Source of the DNA: Streptomyces viridochromogenes DSM 40736
Lineage (GTDB): Bacteria > Actinomycetota > Actinomycetes > Streptomycetales > Streptomycetaceae
NCBI RefSeq assembly: GCF_000158955.1
Contig: NZ_GG657757.1
Span: 5,757,981 to 5,821,980, forward strand
Direction of reading: 5' to 3'
Length of the DNA stretch: 64,000 nt
In this document: positions 17,882 to 26,340 of the stretch, piece by piece
How positions within the stretch are numbered: the stretch's first letter is position 1
Layout: every line of letters begins with the position of its first letter
The notes under the pieces: generated by a model
What the model was told of the DNA's origin: nothing
The model's input: only the letters and a program-made list of their open reading frames with translations
Databases searched by the model: none
Translations under genes and position numbers: made by a program

Positions 17882-18199
17882 GTGACCTACGTCATCGCGC
17901 AGCCTTGTGTCGACGTCAAGGACAAGGCGTGCATCGAGGAGTGCCCGGTCGACTGCATCTACGAGGGCTCCCGGTCCTTGTACATCCACCCGGACGAATG
18001 CGTCGACTGTGGTGCCTGCGAGCCGGTCTGCCCGGTCGAGGCGATCTTCTACGAGGACGACACCCCGGAGGAGTGGAAGGACTACTACAAGGCGAACGTC
18101 GAGTTCTTCGACGAGCTCGGCTCGCCCGGCGGCGCCAGCAAGCTGGGGCTGATCGAGCGCGACCACCCCTTCATCGCCGCGCTGCCGCCGCAGGCCTAG
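17882..18199 (+). CDS. fdxA: 7Fe ferredoxin (3Fe-4S/4Fe-4S)
   Basis: 105 residues from GTG 17882 with a GAGGAGGAA site. Cluster cysteines are at 9, 17, 21, 25 and 40, 43, 46, 50, in the C-x7-C-x3-C-x3-C and C-x2-C-x2-C-x3-C-P spacing of seven-iron ferredoxins. The acidic C-terminal helix (EDDTPEEWKDYYKANVEFFDEL) is also typical. It acts as a soluble electron carrier, in actinobacteria often for cytochrome P450s or 2-oxoacid oxidoreductases. The fdxA-dapC order is the same as in mycobacteria (fdxC, Rv1178). It is 129 bp upstream of dapC and may share its promoter. Confidence 0.95.
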   Translation: MTYVIAQPCVDVKDKACIEECPVDCIYEGSRSLYIHPDECVDCGACEPVCPVEAIFYEDDTPEEWKDYYKANVEFFDELGSPGGASKLGLIERDHPFIAALPPQA

Positions 18200-18327
18200 T
18201 CACCGCAAGCGGCCCGCACACCGTGCCGCCTCGGTCCCGTACGGCCCGATCACGCCCTGATCGCCGTACGGGGCCGAGGCGTTTCCCGGCACCCGGCTCG
18301 TGCGAACCAGAAAGTGAGCCAGAACCC

Positions 18328-19419
18328 GTGTCCGCAGTCTCCGACCGCCTTCCCACCTTCCCCTGGGACAAGCTGACGCCGTACAAGGCCACGGCCGCCG
18401 CCCACCCGGACGGCATCGTGGACCTGTCCGTCGGTACCCCGGTCGACCCGGTCCCCGAGCTGATCCAGAAAGCACTGGTCGCCGCGGCGGACTCGCCGGG
18501 CTACCCGACCGTCTGGGGCACGCCCGAGCTGCGCGACGCGATCACCGGCTGGGTGGAGCGCCGTCTCGGCGCCCGGGACGTCACCCACCGCCACGTCCTG
18601 CCGATCGTCGGCTCCAAGGAGCTCGTCGCCTGGCTCCCGACCCAGCTGGGCCTCGGCCCCGGCGACCGGGTGGCCTACCCGCGCCTGGCCTACCCGACGT
18701 ACGAGGTCGGCGCCCGCCTGGCCCGTGCCGAGTACGAGGTCTACGACGACCCGACGGAGCTGGACCCCGAGGGCCTGAAGCTGCTCTGGCTGAACTCCCC
18801 GTCGAACCCGACCGGCAAGGTCCTGTCGAAGACGGACCTCACCCGGATCGTGGCGTGGGCCCGCGAGCACGGCGTCCTGGTCTTCTCCGACGAGTGCTAC
18901 CTGGAGCTGGGCTGGGAGGCCGACCCGGTCTCGGTGCTGCACCCGGACGTCAACGGTGGCTCGTACGACGGCATCGTGTCCGTCCACTCCCTCTCCAAGC
19001 GCTCGAACCTCGCCGGCTACCGCGCGGCCTTCCTGGCGGGTGACCCGGCCGTCCTCGGCCCGCTCCTGGAGATCCGCAAGCACGGCGGCATGATGACGTC
19101 CGCGCCGACGCAGGCGGCGGTGGTGGCCGCGCTGGGCGACGACGACCACGTCCGCGTCCAGCGTGCGCGCTACGCCTCAAGGCGCGAGCTCCTGCGCGAG
19201 GCCCTGCTCACCCACGGCTTCCGGATCGAGCACAGCGAGGCCAGCCTCTACCTGTGGGCCACCCGGGGCGAGTCCTGCTGGGACACGGTCGCCCACCTCG
19301 CGGAACGGGGCGTCCTCGTGGCTCCCGGCGACTTCTACGGCCCGGCGGGCGCGGAGTTCGTCCGCGTGGCCCTGACGGCGACGGACGAGCGGATCGCCGC
19401 GGCGGTACGCCGGCTGTGA
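18328..19419 (+). CDS. dapC: Succinyldiaminopimelate transaminase
   Basis: 363 residues from GTG 18328 (VSAVSDRLPTFPWD). A fold-type I PLP aminotransferase: the NSPSNPTGKV motif is near residue 155 and the PLP lysine sits in SVHSLSKRSNLAGYR (about 225). The class matches actinobacterial DapC, which converts N-succinyl-2-amino-6-ketopimelate to N-succinyl-diaminopimelate in the lysine/peptidoglycan DAP pathway. dapE, the next enzyme, lies 2 kb downstream, which supports the call over a generic aminotransferase. No frame break is seen. Confidence 0.93.
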   Translation: MSAVSDRLPTFPWDKLTPYKATAAAHPDGIVDLSVGTPVDPVPELIQKALVAAADSPGYPTVWGTPELRDAITGWVERRLGARDVTHRHVLPIVGSKELVAWLPTQLGLGPGDRVAYPRLAYPTYEVGARLARAEYEVYDDPTELDPEGLKLLWLNSPSNPTGKVLSKTDLTRIVAWAREHGVLVFSDECYLELGWEADPVSVLHPDVNGGSYDGIVSVHSLSKRSNLAGYRAAFLAGDPAVLGPLLEIRKHGGMMTSAPTQAAVVAALGDDDHVRVQRARYASRRELLREALLTHGFRIEHSEASLYLWATRGESCWDTVAHLAERGVLVAPGDFYGPAGAEFVRVALTATDERIAAAVRRL

Positions 19420-19473
19420 CCGCCGGGGGGGCGGCGGCGGTTCCGACCGGCCGCACCGGCCCCACCGGCCCAC

Positions 19474-19528
19474 ACGCACACGGCGACGGGGCCCAGGGAA
19501 GCTCCCTGGACCCCGTCGCCGTGTGCGT
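19474..19528. terminator. Bidirectional 26-bp terminator hairpin
   Basis: Arms 19474-19499 and 19503-19528 pair with one mismatch around a 3-nt loop (inner part GGGGCCCAGGGA and TCCCTGGACCCC). It sits between the convergent ends of dapC (19419) and the secreted-protein gene (19541), so it can serve both strands. Confidence 0.88.
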
Positions 19529-19540
19529 GCGGGCCCGGCC

Positions 19541-19987
19541 TCAGCCGATGGGCAGGCCCTTCGTCGGCAGCGAGCCCGCGGCCGGCACTCCGCCCTTCGT
19601 CAGAGAGCCCGTCGGCAGGCCCCCCTTCGCGGAACCGGCCGTGTCACCGACGAGCTGCCCGGCGGAGCCCGCGGCGTCACCCGCCGCCTTCTGCGCGACA
19701 GGGGTGGCCTTCTTGACCACTCCGCCGCCGAGCTTGCCCGCGGTCGGCACGGCCTTCTTCACCGACTTGCCGCCGGTGTCACCCGCGGACTTGGTGACCT
19801 CGCGCGCCGCACCGTCGACGGTGTTGCCGACGCTCGCCCCGTCCAGGGCGGTCAGGCCGCCGAGATTCGGGGAGGCCGGCAGCTCGGGGGCCGCACTGGC
19901 GGAGCCGGCCGCACCGACCCCGGCAGCCGCTCCCGCAGCGACGATCAGCGCGGCACGGGCGATCCGGCGGGTCAGGGGGAGGGACAT
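19541..19987 (-). CDS. Secreted Ala/Gly-rich protein
   Basis: 148 residues; AAGGAG lies 6 nt before the ATG. The N-terminus is a classic signal peptide: basic LTRRIARAA, a long hydrophobic Ala/Gly stretch, and a SASAA cleavage region near residue 33. The mature part is low-complexity, rich in Gly, Ala, Lys and Val (VKKAVPTAGKLGGGVVKKATPVAQKAAGDAAG), with no Cys and no known domain. It is probably a small cell-wall-associated or spore-surface-type protein, but function cannot be read from sequence. It is sometimes loosely annotated as ATP-binding, which I see no reason to follow. Confidence 0.85.
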   Translation of the reverse strand: MSLPLTRRIARAALIVAAGAAAGVGAAGSASAAPELPASPNLGGLTALDGASVGNTVDGAAREVTKSAGDTGGKSVKKAVPTAGKLGGGVVKKATPVAQKAAGDAAGSAGQLVGDTAGSAKGGLPTGSLTKGGVPAAGSLPTKGLPIG

Positions 19988-20332
19988 GGTGCTCCTTCGA
20001 CGGGAGAGAACAGTGAGCTTCGTGAAATGTCCGACCGGGGCCGGGACTTGATCGACTGGCTGCTGATCGCCCCGGCTCGGGCGCAGTGACTACCGCTCGA
20101 AGCCCGCGAAGGTTGCGGAGGCGCAACGTAAAGACTTGGTAATGCGTCGCATAATCGGGTAGGGACAAAAGGGCGAAAAGGCCGGCGAGGAGAAAGTCCG
20201 CCGAATCCTTCCCGCCCTTTGCTCCCAAGGGTCTCGTGGAGTCCCGGGTGAGGAAGCGAAAACCTGCGCGCACCGTCACGGCCGAGCCGCGCGTGCAACC
20301 CCCGGGGGTGAGCTCCCGTACCCCTGCACGAG
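19988..20332. other. Non-coding spacer upstream of the secreted-protein gene
   Basis: 345 bp without a supportable gene. It is the long 5' region of the minus-strand secreted-protein gene, and includes an AT-richer patch (about 20,105-20,175) that could hold its promoter. Given the length, a structured leader is possible, but I could not match it to a known riboswitch consensus by eye. Confidence 0.4.
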
Positions 20333-21307
20333 CTAGCGCATCGTGACAATACGGACGGCGTTCACGTCCCGTTCCGTACCCGAGCCGCCCTGCGCCGAGG
20401 AGGCCCGCCACTCGCTGGCGGTGTTCCCGGCGACCCACTCCCGCCCCGCGTACGTGACGCGCGCGATGTGCAGCTCGGAGGCGTTGGCCACGGACCAGTG
20501 CGCCAGCTGCCAGCCGCGCTGCTCGGTGTTCCGCCCGGTGGCGGAACCGGCGTCGGCGGTCACGGGCAGTGTCACGGTCCGGCCGTCGGTGCCGCCCGGG
20601 GACGGCGTCGGGGTGGACGCCGGCGCGTCGCCCACCTGAGCGCCGGCCGGCTCCAGGACGTCCCGCCCGAAGTCCCGCACGAGCGCGGCCCGCACCCCGT
20701 CGGGGCCCGTCGCCCGGGTCGCGGCCGGACGGCCCTCGCAGGTCAGCGTGGCCGCGGACTGCCCGGTGAGGGCCGCGGCGAGCAGCGCGGCGTCCGGCTC
20801 GTGCTTGGCGTAGGCCTGGGGGAAACCGCTGCGCTGGACGCGCTGCGCGGCGACGGTGAGGGGCAGCCGCGTGTAGCCGGGCACCTTGACCAGGTGGTCG
20901 TAGAACTCACCGGCCGAGTACGCCGGGTCCAGGATCTCCTGCGGCGTGCCCCAGCCCTGCGAGGGCCGCTGCTGGAAGAGCCCGAGCGAATCCCGGTCGC
21001 CGTGCTTGATGTTGCGCAGGGCCGACTCCTGCAGCGCGGTCGCCAGCGCGATGGTCACGGCCCGCTCCGGCAGGCCCCGCCCGGTGCCCACGGCGGTGAT
21101 CGTCGCCGCGTTCACCGCCTGCTCGGGCGAGAACTCGTACGACGCCCCGTCGCCCTTGCCGGAGACGACTTTGCAGCCCGGTTCGCCCGTGCCTCCGGTG
21201 ACGTACTGCACGACGAGGTAACCGGCGACCGCGAGCAGGATCACGAAGGCGGATCCGCATCGAAGGAGACGGCCACGGCGCTTGGGGGTGGGGGACGGCT
21301 CTGGCAC
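20333..21307 (-). CDS. Membrane-anchored lytic-transglycosylase-like protein
   Basis: 324 residues if it starts at GTG 21307; TTG 21316 is an alternative and neither has a good ribosome binding site. A Pro-rich start and basic KRRGR are followed by one membrane segment (FVILLAVAGYLVVQYV). The extracytoplasmic domain resembles a soluble transglycosylase fold: AVTIALATALQESALRNIKHGDRDSLGLFQQRPSQGWGTPQEI, with the catalytic-type Glu in QES. A Thr/Pro-rich linker and a C-terminal beta domain follow. It probably acts on peptidoglycan. It is divergent from dapE with 85 bp between. Databases often label this family heavy metal transporter, which the sequence does not support. Confidence 0.83.
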   Translation of the reverse strand: MPEPSPTPKRRGRLLRCGSAFVILLAVAGYLVVQYVTGGTGEPGCKVVSGKGDGASYEFSPEQAVNAATITAVGTGRGLPERAVTIALATALQESALRNIKHGDRDSLGLFQQRPSQGWGTPQEILDPAYSAGEFYDHLVKVPGYTRLPLTVAAQRVQRSGFPQAYAKHEPDAALLAAALTGQSAATLTCEGRPAATRATGPDGVRAALVRDFGRDVLEPAGAQVGDAPASTPTPSPGGTDGRTVTLPVTADAGSATGRNTEQRGWQLAHWSVANASELHIARVTYAGREWVAGNTASEWRASSAQGGSGTERDVNAVRIVTMR

Positions 21308-21392
21308 GTCGTACAAAATACTGGAGAGTACTGAGTGCCTTGGGCCGGATGGGGACACTGGGCACCGGACCAGGCGCGTTAGGGTCGACGGC

Positions 21393-22472
21393 ATGGCGCA
21401 CACCTCGCTCGACCTCACGCTGGACGCCGCGGAGCTCACCGCCCGGCTCGTCGACTTCCGCTCCGAGAGCGGCACCGAGAAGCCGCTCGCGGACGCGGTC
21501 GAGACCGCACTGCGCGCGCTGCCCCATCTCACGGTCGACCGGTACGGCAACAACGTCGTGGCCCGGACGAACCTGGGCCGCTCGGAGCGGGTGATCCTGG
21601 CCGGCCACATCGACACCGTCCCGATCGCGGACAACGTCCCCTCCCGGCTCGACGAGGACGGCGTGCTGTGGGGTTGCGGCACCTGCGACATGAAGTCGGG
21701 CGTCGCGGTGCAGTTGCGCATCGCGGCCACGGTCCCCGCGCCCAACCGCGACCTGACCTTCGTCTTCTACGACAACGAGGAGGTCGCGGCGGAGCTGAAC
21801 GGCCTCAAGCACGTCTCCGAGGCGCACCCCGAGTGGCTCCAGGGCGACTTCGCGGTGCTCCTGGAACCGTCCGACGGCCAGGTCGAGGGCGGCTGCCAGG
21901 GCACCCTGCGGGTGCTGCTGAAGACCACGGGCGAGCGGGCCCACTCGGCACGCGGCTGGATGGGCTCCAACGCGATCCACAAGGCCGCCCCGATCCTCGC
22001 CCGCCTCGCCTCCTACGAACCCCGCTGGCCGGTCATCGACGGCCTCGAGTACCGCGAGGGCCTGAACGCGGTGGGCATCACCGGGGGAGTGGCCGGCAAC
22101 GTGATCCCCGACGAGTGCGTCGTCACCGTCAACTTCCGCTACGCCCCCGACCGCACACCGGAGGAGGCCGTCGCCCACGTCCGCGAGGTCTTCGCGGACT
22201 GCGGGGTGGAGGAGTTCGAGGTCGACGACCACAGCTCCGCGGCGATGCCCGGCCTGTCCCACCCGGCGGCGAAGGCGTTCATCGAGGCGGTGGGCGGCAC
22301 GCCGATGCCGAAGTACGGCTGGACCGACGTCTCCCGCTTCTCCGCCCTGGGCGTCCCGGCCGTCAACTACGGCCCGGGCAACCCCCACTTGGCGCACAAG
22401 CGGGACGAGCGGGTGGAGATCGCGAAGATCCTCGCGGGCGAGGAGCGTCTGCGGAACTGGCTGACCGCCTGA
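21393..22472 (+). CDS. dapE: Succinyl-diaminopimelate desuccinylase
   Basis: 359 residues. An M20-family metallohydrolase with zinc ligands in GHIDTVP (about residue 72), CGTCDMKSG (about 105), DNEEVAAE (catalytic/bridging Glu, about 137), and the late GNPHLAHKRDE His. It hydrolyses N-succinyl-LL-DAP to LL-DAP and succinate for lysine and cell-wall synthesis, following DapC. The start MAHTSLDL at 21393 agrees with the family; open frame upstream is not conserved-looking. It matches Rv1202 by gene order as well as sequence. Confidence 0.95.
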   Translation: MAHTSLDLTLDAAELTARLVDFRSESGTEKPLADAVETALRALPHLTVDRYGNNVVARTNLGRSERVILAGHIDTVPIADNVPSRLDEDGVLWGCGTCDMKSGVAVQLRIAATVPAPNRDLTFVFYDNEEVAAELNGLKHVSEAHPEWLQGDFAVLLEPSDGQVEGGCQGTLRVLLKTTGERAHSARGWMGSNAIHKAAPILARLASYEPRWPVIDGLEYREGLNAVGITGGVAGNVIPDECVVTVNFRYAPDRTPEEAVAHVREVFADCGVEEFEVDDHSSAAMPGLSHPAAKAFIEAVGGTPMPKYGWTDVSRFSALGVPAVNYGPGNPHLAHKRDERVEIAKILAGEERLRNWLTA

Positions 22473-22591
22473 CCCCGCCGGGACGCCTTCGTGTTTACGC
22501 TGCTCCATCGCGGACATGCTCACGTCCCTCGTTGGTAACCCGCGTAGATCTACGCTGAGGTGGAACGACAGGCACGACGGAGGGAGCGCAC

Positions 22592-23350
22592 ATGGCGACC
22601 GGCAACCCCGAGGGGAAGAAGCAGCCGCCGGAGGAAAAGCGCCTGGGCCCGGTCCTCCAGCGGCGGGACCAGGTGCAGGCCAGCACCACCGACCAGCGGC
22701 TGCTGGACGAGCGAGCCCCCTCCGACTGGGTGCACACCGACCCCTGGCGCGTGCTGCGCATCCAGTCGGAGTTCATCGAGGGCTTCGGCACGCTCGCGGA
22801 ACTCCCCCCGGCGATCAGCGTCTTCGGCTCGGCCCGGACCTCGGCGGACTCGCCCGAGTACGAGGCGGGTGTCCGGCTGGGCAGGGGCCTGGTGGAGGCG
22901 GGCTTCGCGGTCATCACGGGCGGCGGCCCGGGCGCGATGGAGGCGGCCAACAAGGGTGCCCTCGAGGCGAGCGGCATCTCGGTCGGCCTCGGCATCGAGC
23001 TGCCGTTCGAACAGGGCCTGAATCCGTACGTCGACATCGGCCTGAACTTCCGGTACTTCTTCGTCCGGAAGATGATGTTCGTCAAGTACGCGCAGGGCTT
23101 CGTGGTCCTGCCCGGCGGCCTCGGCACCCTCGACGAGCTCTTCGAGGCCCTCACCCTCGTCCAGACCCAGAAGGTCACCCGCTTCCCCATCGTGCTCTTC
23201 GGCAGCGAGTACTGGGGCGGGCTGGTCGACTGGCTCCGCGACACGGTCATCGCCCAGCACAAGGCCGCGGAGAAGGACCTCCTCCTGTTCCACGTCACGG
23301 ACGACGTGGACGAGGCGGTGGCCCTGGTGTCGAAGGAGGCGGGCCGGTAG
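22592..23350 (+). CDS. LOG-family (TIGR00730) nucleotide-binding protein, probable cytokinin riboside 5'-monophosphate phosphoribohydrolase
   Basis: 252 residues with GGAG upstream. The Rossmann-like core has SVFGSART, then VITGGGPGAMEAANKGA (about 108-125), and the family signature PGGLGTLDELFEAL (about 173). LOG enzymes release free bases from nucleoside monophosphates; the M. tuberculosis orthologue Rv1205 makes cytokinins. An extra 70-residue charged N-terminus (EGKKQPPEEKRLGPV) is typical of actinobacterial versions. It lies between dapE and folP2 as in mycobacteria. Confidence 0.92.
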   Translation: MATGNPEGKKQPPEEKRLGPVLQRRDQVQASTTDQRLLDERAPSDWVHTDPWRVLRIQSEFIEGFGTLAELPPAISVFGSARTSADSPEYEAGVRLGRGLVEAGFAVITGGGPGAMEAANKGALEASGISVGLGIELPFEQGLNPYVDIGLNFRYFFVRKMMFVKYAQGFVVLPGGLGTLDELFEALTLVQTQKVTRFPIVLFGSEYWGGLVDWLRDTVIAQHKAAEKDLLLFHVTDDVDEAVALVSKEAGR

Positions 23351-23402
23351 GAGGCCTTTCGAGCTCAGCCTCCTGTCCGACAGCTTCGGGTGGTGGGCCG
23401 GC

Positions 23403-24263
23403 CTAGGCCAGCCCACGCCGGGCAACGGCAGGCTCCCGCCACCCCGCGATCGCCGCGACCATGTCCAGCACCTGCCGCGTCTCGGCGACCTCATGCACCC
23501 GGTACACCTGCGCCCCCAACCACGCGGACACCGCGGTCGTCGCCAACGTCCCCACCACCCGCTCCTTGACGGGCCGGTCCAGTGACTCCCCCACGAAGTC
23601 CTTGTTGGACAGGGACACCAGCACGGGCCACCCCGTGGCGACCATCTCGTCCAGCCGCCGAGTCGCCTCCAGACTGTGCCGCGTGTTCTTCCCGAAGTCG
23701 TGCCCGGGATCGATCAGCACGGACTCCCGCGGCACCCCCAGCTCCACGGCCCGCTCGGCCAGCCCGACCGTCACATCCAGGATGTCGGCCATGACATCGT
23801 CGTACTGCACCCGATGCGGCCGGGTGCGCGGCTCCGCGCCCCCGGCGTGCGTGCACACCAGCCCCGCTCCATAGCGCGCGGCGACCTCGGCGAGACCCGG
23901 ATCCACCCCGCCCCACGCGTCGTTCAGCAGGTCCGCCCCCACCTCGCACACGGCCGCCCCGACCTCGGCCCGCCAGGTGTCCACACTGATGATCACGTCC
24001 GGGAAGCGCCGCCGCACCTCCGCCACGAAGCCGACCGTCCGCCGGACCTCCTCCTCGGCCGTGACCTCCTCGCCCGGCCCGGCCTTGACCCCGCCGATGT
24101 CGATGATCGCGGCCCCGTCGGCCACCGCCTGCTCCACGCGCGCGAGGGCCGGCTCGTCACGGAAGGTGGCCCCCTGGTCGTAGAAGGAGTCCGGCGTCCG
24201 GTTCACGATCGCCATGATCACCGGCTCGTGCGGCTCGAATTCCCGCCTGCCCAGCCTGAGCAT
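23403..24263 (-). CDS. FolP2-type dihydropteroate synthase homologue
   Basis: 286 residues with a TIM-barrel DHPS fold. The pterin/pyrophosphate loops are altered compared with true DHPS: MAIVNRTPDSFYDQGAT in place of the canonical GILNVTPDSFSDGG, and LSNKDFVGE where SRKxF is expected. DVIISVDTWRAEV, NDAWGG and a late YRVHEV are present. The NRTPDSFYD form and the location beside the LOG gene match mycobacterial FolP2 (Rv1207). FolP2 from M. leprae is reported not to provide DHPS activity, so the folate role is doubtful. Ends at 23403, convergent with the LOG gene. Confidence 0.88.
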   Translation of the reverse strand: MLRLGRREFEPHEPVIMAIVNRTPDSFYDQGATFRDEPALARVEQAVADGAAIIDIGGVKAGPGEEVTAEEEVRRTVGFVAEVRRRFPDVIISVDTWRAEVGAAVCEVGADLLNDAWGGVDPGLAEVAARYGAGLVCTHAGGAEPRTRPHRVQYDDVMADILDVTVGLAERAVELGVPRESVLIDPGHDFGKNTRHSLEATRRLDEMVATGWPVLVSLSNKDFVGESLDRPVKERVVGTLATTAVSAWLGAQVYRVHEVAETRQVLDMVAAIAGWREPAVARRGLA

Positions 24264-24432
24264 CCCCTGTGACCTTTCCTGTTACGACCCGTCTTCCGCC
24301 GCCTGCGACCCTAACGGCCGGGCTCGCATGGCACGATCGGAGCCTGACAACATCCGACTCCGAGGGCTCCGGGGACCACGCGGACTCCGAGCCTTCGAAG
24401 ACACCGACACATCCGACCGTGGGGGCTCCGCG

Positions 24433-24807
24433 ATGGTTATGTTCCTGTTCTTGGTCGTCGCGCTGGCCGTCGTGGTCGCGGCGGTGACCCTCGCGGTGGT
24501 GGGCGGCGGCGAGAACGGCCCGCTGCCCGAGGCCGCCCCCGAGCGGCTGCGGGACCCGCTGCCCCCGGACCGCCCGGTGGACCGCGCCGACGTGGAGGCC
24601 CTGCGCTTTCCCCTCGCGGCGCGCGGCTACCGCATGGCGGACGTGGACGAGGCCCTCAGCCGCCTGGGCGCCGAGCTCGCCGAGCGCGACGCCCGTATCA
24701 CCGACCTGGAGTCGGCCCTGGCCGGCGCCCGAGCGGCGGCCACACACGCCCCGGAGCACCACGTGTCCATGGACAAGCCCGCCCCCCGCCCGGAGGACCG
24801 ACCGTGA
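24433..24807 (+). CDS. DivIVA-domain membrane protein
   Basis: 124 residues from ATG 24433 (MVMFLFLVVALAVVVAAVTLAVVGGG), a single N-terminal membrane helix. A short DivIVA-like segment follows (DVEALRFPLAARGYRMADVDEALSRLGAELAERDARITDLESAL, about 60-105) that should form a coiled coil. The tail is Pro-rich. DivIVA-domain proteins recognise curved or polar membrane; this one is membrane-anchored. The last 4 bp overlap the start of tag. It corresponds by position to Rv1209. Confidence 0.85.
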   Translation: MVMFLFLVVALAVVVAAVTLAVVGGGENGPLPEAAPERLRDPLPPDRPVDRADVEALRFPLAARGYRMADVDEALSRLGAELAERDARITDLESALAGARAAATHAPEHHVSMDKPAPRPEDRP

Positions 24808-25391
24808 GTGACGGCACCGCCCTCGCCGGCCCGGACGGGGCGCTGCGCTGCCCCTGGGCCCTGTCCGCCCCGGAGTACGTGGCCTACCACGACGAGGAGT
24901 GGGGCCGCCCGGTCCACGGCGACGACGCGCTCTACGAACGCCTCAGCCTGGAGGCCTTCCAGTCGGGCCTGTCCTGGATCACGATCCTGCGCCGCCGCCC
25001 GGGCTTCCGCGCCGCCTTCGCCGACTTCAAGATCGCGTCCGTGGCCGCCTTCACCGACGAGGACCGCGAGCGCCTCCTGGCCGACACCGGCATCATCCGC
25101 AACCGTGCCAAGATCGACGCGACCCTCGCCAACGCGCGCGTGCTGACCGAGTGGGCCCCGGGCGAACTGGACACCCTGATCTGGTCCCACGCCCCCGAGC
25201 CGGGCACCCGCCCGATCCCGAAAACCCTCTCGGACGTCCCGCCCGTCACCCCGGAGTCGACGGCCCTGTCCAAGGCCCTGAAGAAGCGAGGCCTGCGCTT
25301 CGTGGGCCCGACGACGGCGTATGCCCTGATGCAGGCGTGCGGCCTGGTGGACGATCACCTGGAGACGTGCGTGGCCAGAAGCGCCCCCTGA
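24804..25391 (+). CDS. tag: DNA-3-methyladenine glycosylase I
   Basis: 195 residues from GTG 24804, coupled to the DivIVA-domain gene. The helix-hairpin-helix Tag fold shows RCPWALSAPEYVAYHDEEWGRPVHGDDALYERL at the start and SWITILRRRPGFRAAF in the middle. The end is GLRFVGPTTAYALMQACGLVDDHLETC with the zinc-binding His/Cys. It excises 3-methyladenine from alkylated DNA as the first step of base excision repair. The order folP2, DivIVA, tag, DUF3117 is the mycobacterial one. Confidence 0.95.
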   Translation: MSDGTALAGPDGALRCPWALSAPEYVAYHDEEWGRPVHGDDALYERLSLEAFQSGLSWITILRRRPGFRAAFADFKIASVAAFTDEDRERLLADTGIIRNRAKIDATLANARVLTEWAPGELDTLIWSHAPEPGTRPIPKTLSDVPPVTPESTALSKALKKRGLRFVGPTTAYALMQACGLVDDHLETCVARSAP

Positions 25392-25446
25392 GGGGCGCGG
25401 GGCTGAGTCCGATGTGCGGCTCCGCCGCGGGGGCGCGATCCACCAC
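25381..25446. repeat. Copy of Streptomyces intergenic repeat
   Basis: Begins in the last codons of tag. CCCCTGAGGGGCGCGGGGC is self-complementary, then GATGTGCGGCTCCGCCGCG and GCGCGATCCACCAC match the copy at 15711-15770. It may double as the tag terminator. Confidence 0.6.
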
Positions 25447-25485
25447 AGGGAACCCGCAGCCCCCGACGGCGCTACACCCCCGAGC

Positions 25486-26289
25486 TCACCGGCCCAGGTA
25501 CTTCGGCTTCTCCTTGTTGACGAAGGCCTGCACGGCAATGGCGTGATCCTCGGAAGAGCCGGCCCGGGTCTGCAGCTCGTCCTCCTTCTCCAGTGCCTCC
25601 TCCAGGGAGTGCGTCAGCCCGAACGCGACCGACTCCTTCAACGCCGCATACGCCACGGTCGGCCCCTCGGCCAGCCCCCGCGCCACCTTCTCGGCCTCCG
25701 CCCGCAGCTCGCCGGCAGGCACCAGCCGGTTCGCGATACCCAGCTCGTACGCCTCCTGCGCGGAGATGCTCCGCGGGAAAAGCAGCAGGTCAGCGGCGCG
25801 GCCCGGTCCGACCACCCGAGGCAGCGTCCACGAGATGCCCGAGTCGGCGGTCAGCGCCACCCCGGCGAACGAGCTGTTGAAGGCGGCCGTGTCCGCCACG
25901 ATCCGGTAGTCCGCGGCGAGCGCGAACCCGAAGCCCGCCCCGGCCGCCACCCCGTTCACGGCGGCGACGACCGGCTTGGCCGCCCCGGCCAGCGCCCGCA
26001 CGATCGGGTTGTAGTGCTCCCGGACCGTGTTCATCGTCTGTCCCGAGCCGGTCTCCCGGTCCTGGACCAGCAGCCCGATGTGCTCCTTGAGGTCCTGCCC
26101 CACACAGAACGCCCGGTCACCGGCGGCGGTCAGCAGCACCGCCCGCACGGCGGTGTCGCCCGCCGCGGACTCGACCGCCTCCCGCAGGGCGACCTTGGTC
26201 TCCACGTTCAGCGCGTTCATCGCCTCCGGGCGGTTGAGCGTGATCGTCGCGAGTCCGTCGCTCACCTCGTAGAGCACGGTGTCGGCCAT
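25486..26289 (-). CDS. Enoyl-CoA hydratase/isomerase family protein (PaaG-like)
   Basis: 267 residues from ATG 26289 (MADTVLYEVSDGLATITLN). A crotonase fold: the first oxyanion-hole strand is in RAFCVGQDLKEH (about residue 62), and the second in AAVNGVAAGAGFGFALAADYRIV (about 105-125) with a C-terminal VNKEKPKYLGR clamp. The DLKEH and NSSFAGVALTADSGISW patterns resemble PaaG-type 1,2-epoxyphenylacetyl-CoA isomerases, but no other paa gene is near, so the substrate is open. A 24-bp palindrome sits 28 bp upstream of the start codon. Confidence 0.9.
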   Translation of the reverse strand: MADTVLYEVSDGLATITLNRPEAMNALNVETKVALREAVESAAGDTAVRAVLLTAAGDRAFCVGQDLKEHIGLLVQDRETGSGQTMNTVREHYNPIVRALAGAAKPVVAAVNGVAAGAGFGFALAADYRIVADTAAFNSSFAGVALTADSGISWTLPRVVGPGRAADLLLFPRSISAQEAYELGIANRLVPAGELRAEAEKVARGLAEGPTVAYAALKESVAFGLTHSLEEALEKEDELQTRAGSSEDHAIAVQAFVNKEKPKYLGR

Positions 26290-26316
26290 GGCGTATCCCC
26301 TCCGCGTCGCGGCTCC

Positions 26317-26340
26317 GGGACCTACCGGTCGGTAGGTCCC
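26317..26340. promoter_or_regulatory. TetR-type operator palindrome
   Basis: Perfect 11-bp arms GGGACCTACCG and CGGTAGGTCCC around GT. The ACCTACCG-N2-CGGTAGGT core has the form of TetR-family operators regulating acyl-CoA metabolism (PaaR-like). Placed just upstream of the enoyl-CoA hydratase gene, it should repress it until a CoA thioester ligand appears. No TetR gene is adjacent. Confidence 0.7.

Noticed and set aside
20090..20330. Possible c-di-AMP (ydaO-type) riboswitch ahead of the secreted-protein gene
   Set aside because: Streptomyces use this riboswitch before wall-hydrolase genes, but I could not find the conserved core in either strand by eye; a covariance search would decide.
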